Shown one piece after another: positions 1 through 11,911 of a stretch of DNA of 64,000 nucleotides (the stretch's first letter is position 1; each line of letters opens with the position of its first letter). The notes under the pieces are model-generated. The model was given only the letters and a program-made list of their open reading frames with translations, had not been told where the DNA came from and searched no databases. The position numbers and the translations under genes are program-made. Origin of the DNA: Rhynchopus euleeides (lineage: Eukaryota; Euglenozoa; Diplonemea; Diplonemida; Diplonemidae); assembly GCA_963210315.1 (NCBI GenBank), contig OY723301.1, positions 1,736,001 to 1,800,000 of the forward strand. Reading direction: 5' to 3'.

Positions 1-1289
1 CCGCTTCCACCACTCCATGCAGCACGTGGACCCGCTGGATACATTCTGATACCTCGGCGGGACGATGCCGCTTTGTCCTCTCGCCTGTCCTTGCGGGTGG
101 GGTGTGCGGGGGTGCGGTAGTCGTGGTGGTGGCGCGCTTCGGTCGCGCTGCCTCCCCCAGCCGCTCAGCCGCCCAGCCACCCCCCCCTCCGGCGGGCACA
201 ATACGCTCGGGCCTGTCTGCTGGTGCGGTGGTTGCCGCTATCTTTATCCCCACCCTCTCCCCGTTCGTGGGGGGGGGGGGCGGGGGTACAACCCCCCCTG
301 CCGGAACAACAGCCGCAGTGGCAACGGAAAGAGCTCTGGTCTCCTCTCCCACCCCACCCCGCCATGAACCTGTCCTCAATGATGGCACTGGTTACGCACA
401 CATTTCCCCAGATGGATACCTTGGCGTCTGATAGTGGGAACCAAAGAACGTTAAACCTCGCCATCACAGCCTATGTTGCCCACAGTGTGACACCACAAAA
501 CAGGCCGAGTATATCACCGGACCTCAGACACAACCTGCACAACGAATGAAGGGAGGCCAGCCTTGCGCTTCCTTCTATTTCTATTTCAAATACCCCCCAC
601 CGGGGCCCTCGCTACCAACCACAGCTCGTCAGTCAGTGAGGGGAAGTGGGGCTGCTGCTCGCTTGTCCTCACTCAGTCACACCTGGTAGCGAGGGCCCCC
701 CACCGTCACGGATTTCGGAAGGGGTGGCTGGCCCCTCCACCTCGCGTTTACCTTCCCCTTGCTGTGTCCCCCCCTTCCAGGTACCACCACCTCCCCCCCA
801 ACAGGAACTGTACACGGGCGGTGGGGCTGATCGTCGCGCTCCCTACAAAAAGGCGACCCTGACGTGCTGCATCCCCACCCCCACCCCCCCCACCCCCCTT
901 CATGCAGTGGCGCCAAGCGCACTGCTCCTCTCCATCCCCTCACCCCCCACGCGCCACCTTCGCTTCTTTTTGAAGGTGCACATACCGCGACCGAATCCTA
1001 ACAGAATTAGGGCCTCCCGAGCGCCGCGCTGACGCAGCTTTGATACCGGGAGGGGGGGGGGAGGGAACTGCTCACCCCCCCTCTTCTCCTTCTCTTCTCT
1101 TCTTCCCTTCTTCTTCTTCTTTTTCTCTTTCTCCCCCCGAATCTTTTCACAATGATGTTCCACGGGGGGAGGGACCATCCCGTACATCACCTCGGTGGTG
1201 TCGGGGTGGAGGGGCAGGCAGGGCAGCTGCCTGCTGAGCTGGCTGTGTCGCGGTCACGTGGAGGGGATGTGTCCGTGGGTCTGAAGGAT
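1..1289. other. Gene-poor, C/G-homopolymer-rich region
   Basis: No reading frame here looks like a conserved protein. The stretch is dominated by C and G runs and holds a small inverted-repeat element at 603-697. From about 1076 to 1138 there is a long pyrimidine tract immediately before the RING gene, which could be a splice-acceptor tract or 5' leader. Confidence 0.6.
603..697. mobile_element. Tiny MITE-like inverted-repeat element
   Basis: The ends are inverted copies of GGCCCTCGCTACCA, and the flanks both read CCCCACCG, which would be an 8-bp target duplication. The tract is C-rich, so that duplication could be chance. A diverged relative with the same internal words (CAGCTCGTCAGTCAGT) lies at 19105-19215. 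No coding capacity. Confidence 0.5.
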
Positions 1290-2180
1290 ATGAGCATATT
1301 TCGCCTGAGGGATCTCTGCGTCAGCATGGAGCTTGACCCGAGGGGAGGGAAGGATGACTGCGTCAGGCGGCTTGAAGGGGCAGGCTATGGGCGAGAAGAC
1401 TTCGAGGCGTATGGGGTGGGGCTGAACAGGACCCTCAGCATGATACGGGCGCTGCGGAACGAGGCGTCCCCCAGGCAGAGCAGCCGCCTGCGCGACCAGC
1501 GCTATGCCCCTAACCTCGATGATATGGACTATACCCAGCTGATGGAGCTCGGGTCGGAGATGGGCGTGGTGCCAAAGGGTGTGACTGCCCAGGAGCTGGA
1601 GGCGGTCACCGTCACGCACCTCCTCACCGCGACAGAGGCGGAGGCAATGGAGAATGCGCCCTGTTCGGTGTGCCTTGAGGCCTTCAAGGATGACGAAGAG
1701 GTGTGCACCTATTTTGTATTGCTGTGGAAGGGGGCTCTCGTTCCGTGTCAAAAAACATTTGTGGTTGCAAAAAGGCCAATTTATTATGGCGTATCCCACC
1801 ACACCACACACACGCTTTGCAGACACGCAGATTGCCTTGCCTGCATGTCTTCCACAAAGCCTGCATCGACCCTTGGGTATGTGCCTGTTGGCGGGAGCCA
1901 TCCGGGTGGGTTCAGGATTCTGTTCGGTGCAACCCTGGGTTACCACGTCGACATCAGGGTGCTCGTTGTCGCTGGCGGCGTGTGTCTTCACACTGCTCCG
2001 CAACCGACGGACCTATGATACTGTGCCCGCTCTCTCTGGCGTGCAGGGCCATGCTGACCACCCCCTGCCGCATTGCTTGCCACACCACCACATCACGCCA
2101 TCGCACAGGTGACCGGAAGCCTGTCACGCAGCTGCCCTGTGTGCCAGTGGGATCTGTTGGAAGACCCCGAAACCCTCTAG
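1290..2180 (+). CDS. RING-H2 E3 ubiquitin ligase-like protein, three exons
   Basis: Exons are read as 1290-1700, 1823-1876 and 2109-2180, giving 178 aa. Both introns are GT-AG (GTGTGC...TTTGCAG and GTATGT...GCACAG) and phase 0. Joining them rebuilds one RING-H2 finger: CSVC at the end of exon 1, CLHVFHKAC in exon 2, and CPVC in exon 3 followed by the stop. The N-terminus (LRDLCVSMELDP) resembles a SAP-type helix pair, and MDYTQLMELGSEMG resembles the region before the RING of plant BIG BROTHER-type ligases. An upstream in-frame ATG at 1152 would add 46 residues; 1290 is preferred because the recognisable domain starts there and the pyrimidine tract lies before 1152 with no AG before that ATG. 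The role (E2 binding, ubiquitin transfer) is inferred from the family. Confidence 0.75.
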
Positions 2181-3128
2181 CCCCTCTGCACATTCCGTGG
2201 CATTCCGAGCGTCGCGTGGCACGCCTCGCACGGCGACCTGCATGCATGTACCTTCATGGGAAGATGTTGCAAGGCAGGCTTGAAGGTGGTTGCCGTTGGT
2301 GCGGCCCACGTTGCTGCGCCGTGTTGTCGAGAGAATCCTCGGGACACCGGAAGGGTCTTCCCCCTTTTCTCTCGCTAGCCCGGTTGAGGGGGGAGAGCCG
2401 CCGCCTGTCCTTTTCCTTTGTGAAGCGCAGAGCCTTCTGGCACACACAATTCACACGGCCTCAAAAAAAATTGTTCAAATCGCTCAAAAGAAAACACGCG
2501 GGGTGTTATGAGCCAGACTGCAAGAAAACACGTTGCCAGGAATCGAAAAGAAATCGCCAAAGCTCACACGCTGTGAGTCATATGTGGAGGCCATGGCCCC
2601 CGCAGGGCGTGAACCCACTGAACGTGTCATCATGCACACCCCGTGATTCTTTTTCCCTCGTCCAGACCGCACCGACAGTCTAGCATTAGCTAACCTGCGG
2701 AAACCTTCTGTGTGCTGTTCTCTCTGGACCCCTGCAACCCCTACTCACACCACCCGCGCCTCGCGCGGGGGGAGCGGTGTGACACAGAGCAGTGGGGACA
2801 CGTGCAGCTTCACTTGGCGCACCTGCCCCCGCCCGAGTGGCAGACACACGCCCCACCACGGTGTGGGGGCGAGAAGCCCCGAGAAGCCTCAGCTGTGCAT
2901 GTCACATCAACGGGGCAACCACGCTGTGTCTCCATGAGGCACTGAAGGGGAGGGGGCAGCAGACGAAAGAGGTGGGCTGCTCCTGCAGACTCCCACTCCC
3001 ACCCCAGCAACACACACAGCCACATCGCCTGCCGTGGTGGTGGTGACGTGGTGGACAGTGCATGGTGTTGTGGGTGGAGATCACCCCGCCTCAAGGCGGG
3101 GGAAATGAAGGGGGGGGGGGGGGGGCTA
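2181..3128. other. Intergenic region, no gene seen
   Basis: Frames here are short and show no recognisable domain. It ends in a run of G next to the TA that borders the element at 3129. Confidence 0.5.
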
Positions 3129-3527
3129 GGCTGCACTATACGTATAATACGTATAATACGTATTATACGCTCCGGATTTTCACCCCATTTTTGCATACAC
3201 CGTACAGAGTGGCTGTCCGTGGCTGGACTTCGAGTGTGACCTTGATATCCTTGTTGAGTGTGACTCTCACTGCATCCCCCAGTCAGCTGAAGTGCATGTG
3301 GGTGTGTAACGATATCAGGTGAGAAGCGCAACCGCACCGACAAGGCGTGGAACGCTGTCGAAGTGCTGACGAACGACGCCACGAACCCAAAGTCCGGTGT
3401 GAGTCGCATCGTGGATGCTTGTGCAGTATTGCCTGAACGTATAATACGTATTTTAACGTATAGTACGCTCAACGTATAATACGTATAATACGTTATACGC
3501 TGGGGGGGTGGAACGTATAGCACAGCC
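3129..3527. mobile_element. MITE with TA-flanked ends and GTATAATACG repeats
   Basis: Both ends are inverted copies (GGCTGCACTATACGT and ACGTATAGCACAGCC) and are bordered by TA dinucleotides at 3127-3128 and 3528-3529, each next to a G run. The subterminal parts are iterations of the palindromic word CGTATAATACGTAT. There is no coding capacity. It belongs to the set of TA-flanked, GG-starting elements seen several times in this window. Confidence 0.7.
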
Positions 3528-3529
3528 TA

Positions 3530-4055
3530 GGGGGGGGGGGGAGATTGCGATCTCACTCACAGTGAGGGGTCTCAAGGGAGAATGCACCCTCTTCCTCCAA
3601 AATCCCCCTGCCCCCTGCCCCTTGTGTTCATGCCCCGTTGACCCGCTCTGTTAGCATTTTCTCTTCTCTCTTCCAGAATTTTTGTTCGTCGCTGTTCTCC
3701 GGGGGATGGTGGGGGGGGGGGGGTGAATGGTGGTGGTGCTGTGGGCAGGGCTTTCCCTAAATATTGGGTCCGGGGGGGCTGGGAACCGGTGGTGGTGCTG
3801 TGGGTGTTTGCTTTTTTTTTGGCCGGAGCTTCAGAGAGAGCGAGAGACCTCACAGCACGCCAGCAGCACACCTGTTTCCAAGCCTGAGGATGCGAAGGGA
3901 GGAAGAGAGAGAGGGAGGTGTCACAACGCCCCTCATCCGCTCCTCTCCAGCGTTTCGCCCTCGCCCTGCCATCTCCTCCCCCCCCCCCCCCCCACGCCTG
4001 CCTCCACACACCCTCCTGTGTGTTTTTACGGCAGAACAACGTGTTCTTCCAGCTA
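3530..4055. other. Low-complexity intergenic region
   Basis: G, C and GA/CT-rich simple sequence. Overlapping frames have low-complexity translations, and nothing gene-like is seen. Confidence 0.5.
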
Positions 4056-4760
4056 CTGGGGGGGGGCAAATACTAGAGGGCCCCTCTATTATTCACCGTG
4101 CCAGCCGACGAAAATGGGGGTTTTCGGACCCCCTCCACTATTTGCTTTTTGGGGGGTGGAAATTTCGCGTTCTTGAATATTTGGCATCTGTGCGGCTCGG
4201 AGTGGGATCGTTTTGTCGGTCGACCACCTGATTTGATCCGAGTTTGGCGGGGCTGAGCGGTCTTATATGCCAAAAAAATCTACGATTTTCCAAATCAGCT
4301 GGGTCGATGTGTCAAACCTCATCTAGAAATGTGGGTCAGAGGCTGATCCTCAGAGGAAGTGACTGGGGGCAGCGAACACCCCACCTACCCACCCAGCGGG
4401 ACCCCTCTTTGGGTGTTCCAAAACCCTGCTATTCCGAACGTTTGGAATTTGTGCAGATCGTAGTGGGTCATGGTGGTAGAGGTGCCAAGCTTCACCCATG
4501 AAACCTGGGTCTGGTTCAGGGACTGGTCATGGGTGTCCAAAACCCCGTTCTTTTGAACGTTTGGGATCTGTGCGGAGCGTGGTGGGGTCATTTTGGCTCT
4601 GGAGTGCCTGCGAGCACCACTTACGGATGCAAAAACAGGACTCACACCCCCCTCAATTATTCGGCCAGGTGCGCCGCCAAAACCGCCGATTTCCATACCC
4701 CTCTATTATTTGACCCCCCGCTATTATTTGCCCCCCCCACAACTATTTGCCCCCCCCCAG
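4056..4760. mobile_element. TA-flanked non-autonomous element with internal diverged repeats
   Basis: The termini are inverted (CTGGGGGGGGGCAAATA at the left; its complement ends at 4760) and are bordered by TA at 4054-4055 and 4761-4762. The interior holds three diverged direct copies, near 4168, 4421 and 4539, of a ~55-bp motif that includes TTTGGGATCTGTGCGGAGCG. The same motif occurs in the opposite orientation near 30490, 30690 and 31072 in another TA-flanked element. No transposase. Confidence 0.65.
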
Positions 4761-4781
4761 TAAAAAAAAAAGACTCGTGGC

Positions 4782-5587
4782 CAGGGTTTCCCCGAATAGC
4801 CACCGAGGCCAAAAGTCGTGGCTAAAAACAGTCTGGTCTGCAACCCCCCCTAAAAAAAAATTTCTCGCGCGCCTTCGGCGCGCTCGGCCTCGAGCCAATT
4901 TGTGCGTACGCACATGAGGCGCTACGCTCTATCTACCTCGTCTCTCCAGAATTCAAATGATCAGTTTTTCGCGACGAGAAGCAGAACGAGAAGTTGAGCG
5001 TCGGAGGGGCGTCGTTTGAGGAGGAGGCACAGCCAACACCCGCTGGCTCGAGAGATCCGACGCCTTGATCTCAGAGAGCATAAAATCATGGGAAGCGTAC
5101 TGCCTCTTCCATGTCAGGTTCCGGGCCTTGCACTGTGCAAGCAACACAGCCTGGTCCCCTGAGTTCGCTCCGTAGTCGAATCGGAGTGTGGAGAGTTGCA
5201 CGCGGCTGTTGCTCTTCGGTGCAAAGCCAAAGCTCGCACGATCCTTTTGCGTCCTTTCTGGAGGCATGTTGACAGTCAAGCACCAGGACAGTAGGTACTC
5301 GTGTGCGTCTGCAAGGGTGCATGATGATAGGAATGAACGTGGCGTGTGGTACGACAGGTGGCGTGCGCAAAAAATACCTCCGGCCAACGCAAAACCTACC
5401 CGGTCGTCTTCCGTCAGGCTGACCTACCCAAGTCCTTTAGACCACCCCTCCTCTGTGACCCCCTCCTAGTGGCCCACCTCCGAAAAATCCTAAAAAAATA
5501 CCCCATGGCTATTTAGCCATCGCCGGATTTTCGAAAAATCCTAAAATTTGGCCCAAATGGCTAAATAGCCACGTCGGGGAAACCCTG
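4782..5587. mobile_element. Non-autonomous hAT-type element with 8-bp target duplication
   Basis: The termini are CAGGGTTTCCCCGA and its exact complement. The flanks at 4774-4781 and 5588-5595 are both CTCGTGGC, a perfect 8-bp duplication. CAGGG-type ends plus an 8-bp duplication are the signature of the hAT superfamily. The right half carries the subterminal palindrome GTGGCTATTTAGCCA. A minus-strand frame at 4953-5387 has no recognisable domain and is not annotated as a gene. Confidence 0.85.
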
Positions 5588-5595
5588 CTCGTGGC

Positions 5596-7639
5596 ATCGT
5601 TCGGTATACCTCCACACATGCACAAGGCAGGCACCGTCTGTCCAAAGAAGGAACGCAATTCCAAGTCTTTTTTCCTCGCCCCTCTCTTCTCCCCCCACCC
5701 CCCCCCCTTACCTGAGCTTCTAGAAGTCTGCTCGTCATGTCATGTTCTGGTTCTGTTACATACAAAGGTAGCACATACGTTCTTATTTGTGATCCCACCC
5801 ACACGCCCCACACCCCCACCTGTCCGTCGCTACCCGTATTACGATATCCTTTTCAATTGGCCGTTCCCGTTGGGCATATCTGTGGTGGATTGAGGGGGGG
5901 GGGTTTTAGGGTATGTGTAGATACGCGAACGAAAACCCACTGCCACTGGGGGGGGGGGAGAGAGAGAGGGGGCTTTGCTATAGCCCCTCACGGTGTGACA
6001 AAGCGAGGAGGGTGGCGTGAGGGGGCCCTCCCCTTCCCCCCCTCGCGCATGACTGACGAGCCCGTGGCAGTGGTGGCTGGTGGCGAGAACCCACCCCACA
6101 CACAGACAGACAGACACTATCCTAGAAAGCAAATGCATCCTGCTTTGCTTGCGTGGTGGAGAGGGGGGGGGAGGGGGCGTGTGTGGGGATGAAGGAATTA
6201 CCGTTTCCCTGCTGCCCCTCTGCTCGGTATTATTACTATTGGCAAGGGGGGGGGGGTGAGCGGGGGAGGGACGGAGGAGCTTGTCTGTGGGGTGGATTGG
6301 GGCAGCCCTCCTCCCCCCGGGGGGCAACAAGCCATAAGGACACCCGAAAGAATCTCAAGAGTGGAACGAACTCAGGGGGTGGGGGGGCGCGATGTTGTTG
6401 GCTCCAGAACAGGGTTTGGGGTGGGGTATTTTTTTTTGTCGTGTTGAACACATCACGCACACACACACACACACACACCGATCTTGCCGCTGATGGACAG
6501 GGCAGGGGTGTGTGTATGTGTATGTGTGTGAGAGAAAGAAAATGGCAAAATTCATCGAGATTTTGGCAAACGGTGCTATGAAACAAGGGGCACAGAACGG
6601 GTCTGTGCAGTAGCCTGGCTCTCGCAGTGCCTGGTATTGCAGTGTCGATACCAAAGAAATGACCCCCCAAAAAAATGGGGGCTGGTCGGTGGGGGTGGGG
6701 GTGGTCTGTGCGGGAGCCTAGCTGCCTAGCTCTCGCAGTGCTTGGGATTCGTCGATGCCAAAACTTGTGTGTCTCAACTTGGCGTGCATGGTGGGAAGGA
6801 ACCCTCACAACCCCCCCACCAGGCCGGGGCAGTGTTCCTGATGCTGCTCGGCGGGGGGGGGGGGGGGGGCGGGGGTCGGGGGTTAAGCAAAGCTCACGTG
6901 TTTTTTTGCCTGCTGAAGGTTTGGTGTGATTTGTACGCACAGCCATGTCAACAGGGCAAACAAAGGTAGATTTGTGTGTTGTGTTTGTCACCCCAAAAAA
7001 TCACTGCCTCAAACTAGCTCTTCTACCAGTTGCGAGTGATGGAGTGGGGCGGAGTCGCGAGGTAATGAAGGAAATTGTAACGACTGAAGCTTTATAAGGA
7101 TAACACCCTTCCTGTAGGGGAGGCGGACAGAGAAAATTTCTAGCACAAAAACTACTTTTTCAACAAACACCTTCTCCGGCCGGTACCAACCCCCCATATG
7201 GTCTTTTTGGGGTCCTAGAGGACCGTCTTCAACTCTCTTCACGACTTAAATGCTCGCCGTTTGCTTTTAAAATCGTAAAAACACGTTTTGTGACAGAGCT
7301 GGCGGGACTACCAATTTTGAGAGTGTAGTTATCGAAAAAAAGGCACGTGGACCCCTTCCAGGTCCCAGAAATGGGGTCCCAGGACCCCAGACCCACGAAA
7401 TCGAAGTCTGTGGGGTGAAGACGGTGTTCCAGGTGTCGAAAACACACACAGAACCGCTTCCTGTGTGTCTAGGTGGCATTGGATGACTGAAGACGGTCAC
7501 ACAGAGACCGTCTTCAGGGAAGATTTCCCCAGGAGGTCCCCAAGCGCCGAGATTCACCGGATGTGTTGTGGAAATGACGGGAAGGACACAGAGAATCCCA
7601 GACAAACGGAAACCATGTGGACGAGTTCTCCGTAAGGCA
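5596..7639. other. Intergenic region with simple repeats, no convincing gene
   Basis: G/C homopolymers, a CA/GT microsatellite around 6455-6530 and a local repeat at 6598-6770. Long overlapping frames here have low-complexity, Pro/His/Gly-rich translations without domains. Confidence 0.5.
6598..6770 (+). repeat. Dispersed repeat, two local copies
   Basis: Two diverged copies of a ~60-bp module (shared word AGCCTRGCTCTCGCAGTG followed by TTG...GTCGATRCC) lie at about 6598-6655 and 6705-6770. A third lies at about 10767-10825. The upstream words (GGGGCACAGA / AAGGGACAGA) are also related. This could be a SINE-like fragment; no clear A or B box was found. Confidence 0.5.
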
Positions 7640-10060
7640 GGCTGTTCCACACCGCAGAGATTCCCACGACAGTTTCCCCGCACCGTCGAGATTCCCGTGA
7701 TAGTTTCCCCGCACCGCAGAGATTCCCAGGGTAGCTTCCCCGCACCATGGAGATTCCCAGGGTAGTTTCCCCGCACCGCGGAGATTCCCACGATAGTTTC
7801 CCCGCACCGTGGAGATTCCCACGATAGTTTTCTCGCACCGCAGAGATTCCCAGCCTAGTTTCCCCGCACCGCAGAGATTCCCAGGTTAGTTTCCCCGCAC
7901 CGCGGAGATTCCCACCATAGTTTCCCCGCACCGTGGAGATTCCCATGATAGTTTCCCCGCACCACAGAGATTCCCAGGGTAGTTTCCCCGCACCGTGGAG
8001 ATTCCCATGATAGTTTCCCCGCACCACAGAGATTCCCAGCCTAGTTTCCCCGCACCGTGGAGATTCCCAGGGTAGTTTCCCCGCACCGTGGAGATTCCCA
8101 CGATAGTTTTCCCGCACCGCAGAGATTCCCAGGTTAGTTTCCCCGCACCGCGGAGATTCCCACCATAGTTTCCCCGCACCGCAGAGATTCCCAGGTTAGT
8201 TTCCCCGCACCGTGGAGATTCCCATGATAGTTTCCCCGCACCGTGGAGATTCCCATGATAGTTTCCCCGCACCACAGAGATTCCCACCATAGTTTCCCCG
8301 CACCGTGGAGATTCCCAGCATAGTTTCCCCGCACCGTGGAGATTCCCACCATAGTTTCCCCGCACCGTGGAGATTCCCAGGGTAGTTTCCCCGCACCATG
8401 GAGATTCCCAGCATGGTTTCCCCGCACCGTTGAGATTTCCACCATAGTTTCCCCGCACCGCAGAGATTCCCAGGTTAGTTTCCCCGCACCGTGGAGATTC
8501 CCAGCATAGTTTCCCCGCACCGTCGAGATTCCCAGGGTAGTTTCCCCGCACCATGGAGATTCCCAGCATGGTTTCCCCGCACCGTGGAGATTCCCAGCAT
8601 AGTTTCCCCGCACCGTTGAGATTTCCACCATAGTTTCCCCGCACCGCAGAGATTCCCAGGTTAGTTTCCCCGCACCGTGGAGATTCCCAGCATAGTTTCC
8701 CCGCACCGTGGAGATTCCCAGCATAGTTTCCCCGCACCGCAGAGATTCCCAGGTTAGTTTCCCCGCACCGTGGAGATTCCAATGATAGTTTCCCCGCACC
8801 GTGGAGATTCCCAGCATAGTTTCCCCGCACCGTCGAGATTCCCAGGGTAGTTTCCCCGCACCATGGAGATTCCCAGCATGGTTTCCCCGCACCGTGGAGA
8901 TTCCCAGCATAGTTTCCCCGCACCGTTGAGATTTCCACCATAGTTTCCCCGCACCGCAGAGATTCCCAGGTTAGTTTCCCCGCACCGTGGAGATTCCAAT
9001 GATAGTTTCCCCGCACCGTGGAGATTCCCAGCATAGTTTCCCCGCACCGTCGAGATTCCCAGGGTAGTTTCCCCGCACCATGGAGATTCCCAGCATGGTT
9101 TCCCCGCACCGTGGAGATTCCCAGCATAGTTTCCCCGCACCGTTGAGATTTCCACCATAGTTTCCCCGCACCGCAGAGATTCCCAGGTTAGTTTCCCCGC
9201 ACCGTGGAGATTCCAATGATAGTTTCCCCGCACCGTGGAGATTCCCAGCATAGTTTCCCCGCACCGTTGAGATTTCCACCATAGTTTCCCCGCACCGCAG
9301 AGATTCCCAGGTTAGTTTCCCCGCACCGTGGAGATTCCAATGATAGTTTCCCCGCACCGTGGAGATTCCCAGCATAGTTTCCCCGCACCGTCGAGATTCC
9401 CAGGGTAGTTTCCCCGCACCATGGAGATTCCCAGCATGGTTTCCCCGCACCGTGGAGATTCCCAGCATAGTTTCCCCGCACCGTTGAGATTTCCACCATA
9501 GTTTCCCCGCACCGCAGAGATTCCCAGGTTAGTTTCCCCGCACCGTGGAGATTCCCAGCATAGTTTCCCCGCACCGTGGAGATTCCCAGCATAGTTTCCC
9601 CGCACCGTGGAGATTCCCAGGGTAGTTTCCCCGCACCATGGAGATTCCCAGCCTAGTTTCCCCGCACCGTGGAGATTCCCAGCATAGTTTCCCCGCACCG
9701 CAGAGATTCCCAGGTTAGTTTCCCCGCACCGTGGAGATTCCCAGCATAGTTTCCCCGCACCGTGGAGATTTCCACCATAGTTTCCCCGCACCGCAGAGAT
9801 TCCCAGTTTAGTTTCCCCACACCGTGGAGATTCCAATGATAGTTTCCCCGCACCGTGGAGATTCCCAGCATAGTTTCCCCGCACCGTGGAGATTTCCACC
9901 ATAGTTTCCCCGCACCGCAGAGATTCCCAGTTTAGTTTCCCCACACCGTGGAGATTCCAATGATAGTTTCCCCGCACCGTGGAGATTCCCAGCATAGTTT
10001 CCCCACACCGCAGATATTCCCACAGTAGTTTCCCCACGACGTCGAGATTCCCGGAAACTC
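7640..10060. repeat. 31-bp satellite array with higher-order structure
   Basis: Roughly 75-80 head-to-tail units of 31 bp with core CCCCGCACCG-NN-GAGATTCCCA-NNN-TAGTTT. Variation is concentrated in the two N windows (TG, CA, TC, TT, CG; GCA, GGG, GGT, CCA, TGA). From about 8750 to 9470 a seven-unit block of 217 bp recurs, recognised by the rare unit with CCAATGATAG. Because 31 is not a multiple of three, minus-strand frames read a 31-residue peptide period in all three phases. I treat these as artefacts and not proteins. Confidence 0.95.
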
Positions 10061-10395
10061 GTAGATATGTGGAGCACATTGGGGGATAGTCATCGGTGTG
10101 GCGACGCAGCAGGAATCTCGTAGAGATGTGGATTATCGAGGGGATGTCGTCGAGCTGTGGAACGCATCGGGGGAATCTCGTCGAGATGCGGACAGCAATG
10201 GCGGAATCTCATCCGTGTGTGGATCCTCTCGGGGGAATCTCTTCGAGATGGACACCCGACTGGGGGTATCTCGTCAAGTTGGGGAACATCACTGGCGATT
10301 CGGCCCTCCGCTCCTGATAACGAGGTGCGGGCCATCTCGACGAGATTCCCCGAATACTGTCCCCATCTGTACGAGATTCCCCCGCTGTCATGCCC
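10061..10395. repeat. Degenerate, partly inverted flank of the satellite
   Basis: Loose repeats of ~45-50 bp contain GGGGGAATCTC, the complement of the satellite core GAGATTCCC, often joined as the palindrome ATCTCGTCGAGAT. Near 10332 and 10369 the orientation flips back to GAGATTCCCC. Confidence 0.7.
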
Positions 10396-11807
10396 AGTTT
10401 TGGAGGAACAGAGGGGTGTGGTGCCGGGACCGTGTTGGAGATTTCCGACATGTGTCTGGTGATGTCACAAAAGTGCCGATTTTTGCTCTGAACGTCACCA
10501 AATGGGTCCAAATGTTTGTTGTGACAGATTTTATCAGTAGACAAAGAGGGCTGTCCGCCTTCTCTGCTTCCTGCCACTTCACAGGGGCTTCCACAGCCTT
10601 TGGGAGTGTGCGCTCAACGAAAGTATCCCGGAACTACATTTTTTGCAGTTGCTGGGCAGGTGTGTTTTACCTTAGGATAGCGAAAGGAGTACGATTTCCA
10701 CAAGAGATTTCTTGTTTCTATCGTGAACAATGCACTCAACCCTATGTAGGGGAATGCACCAAGGGACAGATCGGGGTCTGTGCAGCAGCCTAGCTCTCAC
10801 AGTGACCGGGATTGTCGATGCCAACGAATCAGAATACAACGGTGCAGATGGGTGGTGGGCCTGTCCTTCTCTGCAGGTGCTGCCCGAGTGCGATGCGAAT
10901 AAGGGCCACGGCTTGGGGCAAAGTTTGCTGGTTTCAAGCGACAAAGCGTTGTGAAAGTCGTGAAGTACCGAATGAATATCGTACGACTGGATCCTTAGGA
11001 TCATCTTGATGCCACTCACAGGGCCTCATCACAGCCTTGGGACGCAAGTGCGCGCTCAACGACATGTCGTTCGGCCCTGTACGTTACAGTTGCTGGACAG
11101 GGCAGTCGGCAAACCAAAGGGATCACACATGGTGTTGTGTCACGGAAATGCATGAGAGGGTACGTGCGATGCGCCTGCCATCACATCAACATCTTCGCTG
11201 TGTGTCGTGCAGGATCGAGGACAAGGATTCTACTCTACATGTTGGCCATCGTCTTGGAAATGGCAATACCTGTGCTTTGCGTGTCACCGCAACTGTTTGC
11301 GGGGCTCCTGGGCCCACAAAATTACAGGCTGTCTCAATTACTGGGGCGATCCGTTGGGTAGCGTCCAATACAATCCATGCACCGCCCCAATACCGGGCCA
11401 ACGCTGTTTCCATGAAACTGTTTGAAAGCTGGTTTCAGCATCGGCCTTTGCCGTGTCCAGATCAGTGGGTGTGGCTATGAACGTTCTCTTTGCAGCCCCT
11501 ACTCAAGAGACACACACGACTCCCTGTCGGCGACGTCGGATATAGTCTGCCACGATGATCTTGCCGTGCTTCGCAGCGCAGGACGCCCCGCAAACTCTGC
11601 GACCCAGGACCGTGCGCGGTTGAAGCAGTTTTGAGTGCATGCCTTCCTCGAGAGGTGTCAACAGCAACTCTTGCCCAGAGACCTGAGGTGGGAGTGTGTG
11701 CGGAAGGGGCAACACAGGACAACGAGTAGCAAATGAGAAGCAACCAGAGTTGACATTGAACCTGGTTTTTCACGAGTCATGCTGCTCCGTCTATGCTGCT
11801 GTGGGTA
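10396..11807. other. Intergenic region, no gene recognised
   Basis: A frame at 11037-11480 has no domain. Two diverged direct repeats (GTGCGCTCAACGA ... CAGTTGCTGG) occur near 10608 and 11050. Confidence 0.45.
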
Positions 11808-11911
11808 CAGGATCATCAACAGCCCAAGTGATGTCGCACCACATGCCACCACCACACCCTCCCCAGATTGATCCTTGATTCGCCACACACCGACCGCAGC
11901 ACAGCGACACG

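Noticed and set aside
1152..1289. ATG at 1152 as the start of the RING protein
   Set aside because: It adds a Gly/His-rich segment without similarity and lies directly after a pyrimidine tract with no intervening AG; kept as an alternative only.
7640..10060. CRISPR-like array of short repeats
   Set aside because: Units are contiguous with no unique spacers, and the window is clearly eukaryotic.
7554..10079. Long minus-strand frames of repetitive Gly-Asn-Leu-rich peptide over the satellite
   Set aside because: They arise because the 31-bp unit lacks stops in all three minus phases; no start context, no domain, and they overlap one another in different phases.
6598..10825. tRNA-derived SINE interpretation of the AGCCTRGCTCTCGCAGTG repeat
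   Set aside because: No convincing A/B box pair or cloverleaf could be drawn from the three copies; kept only as a dispersed repeat.
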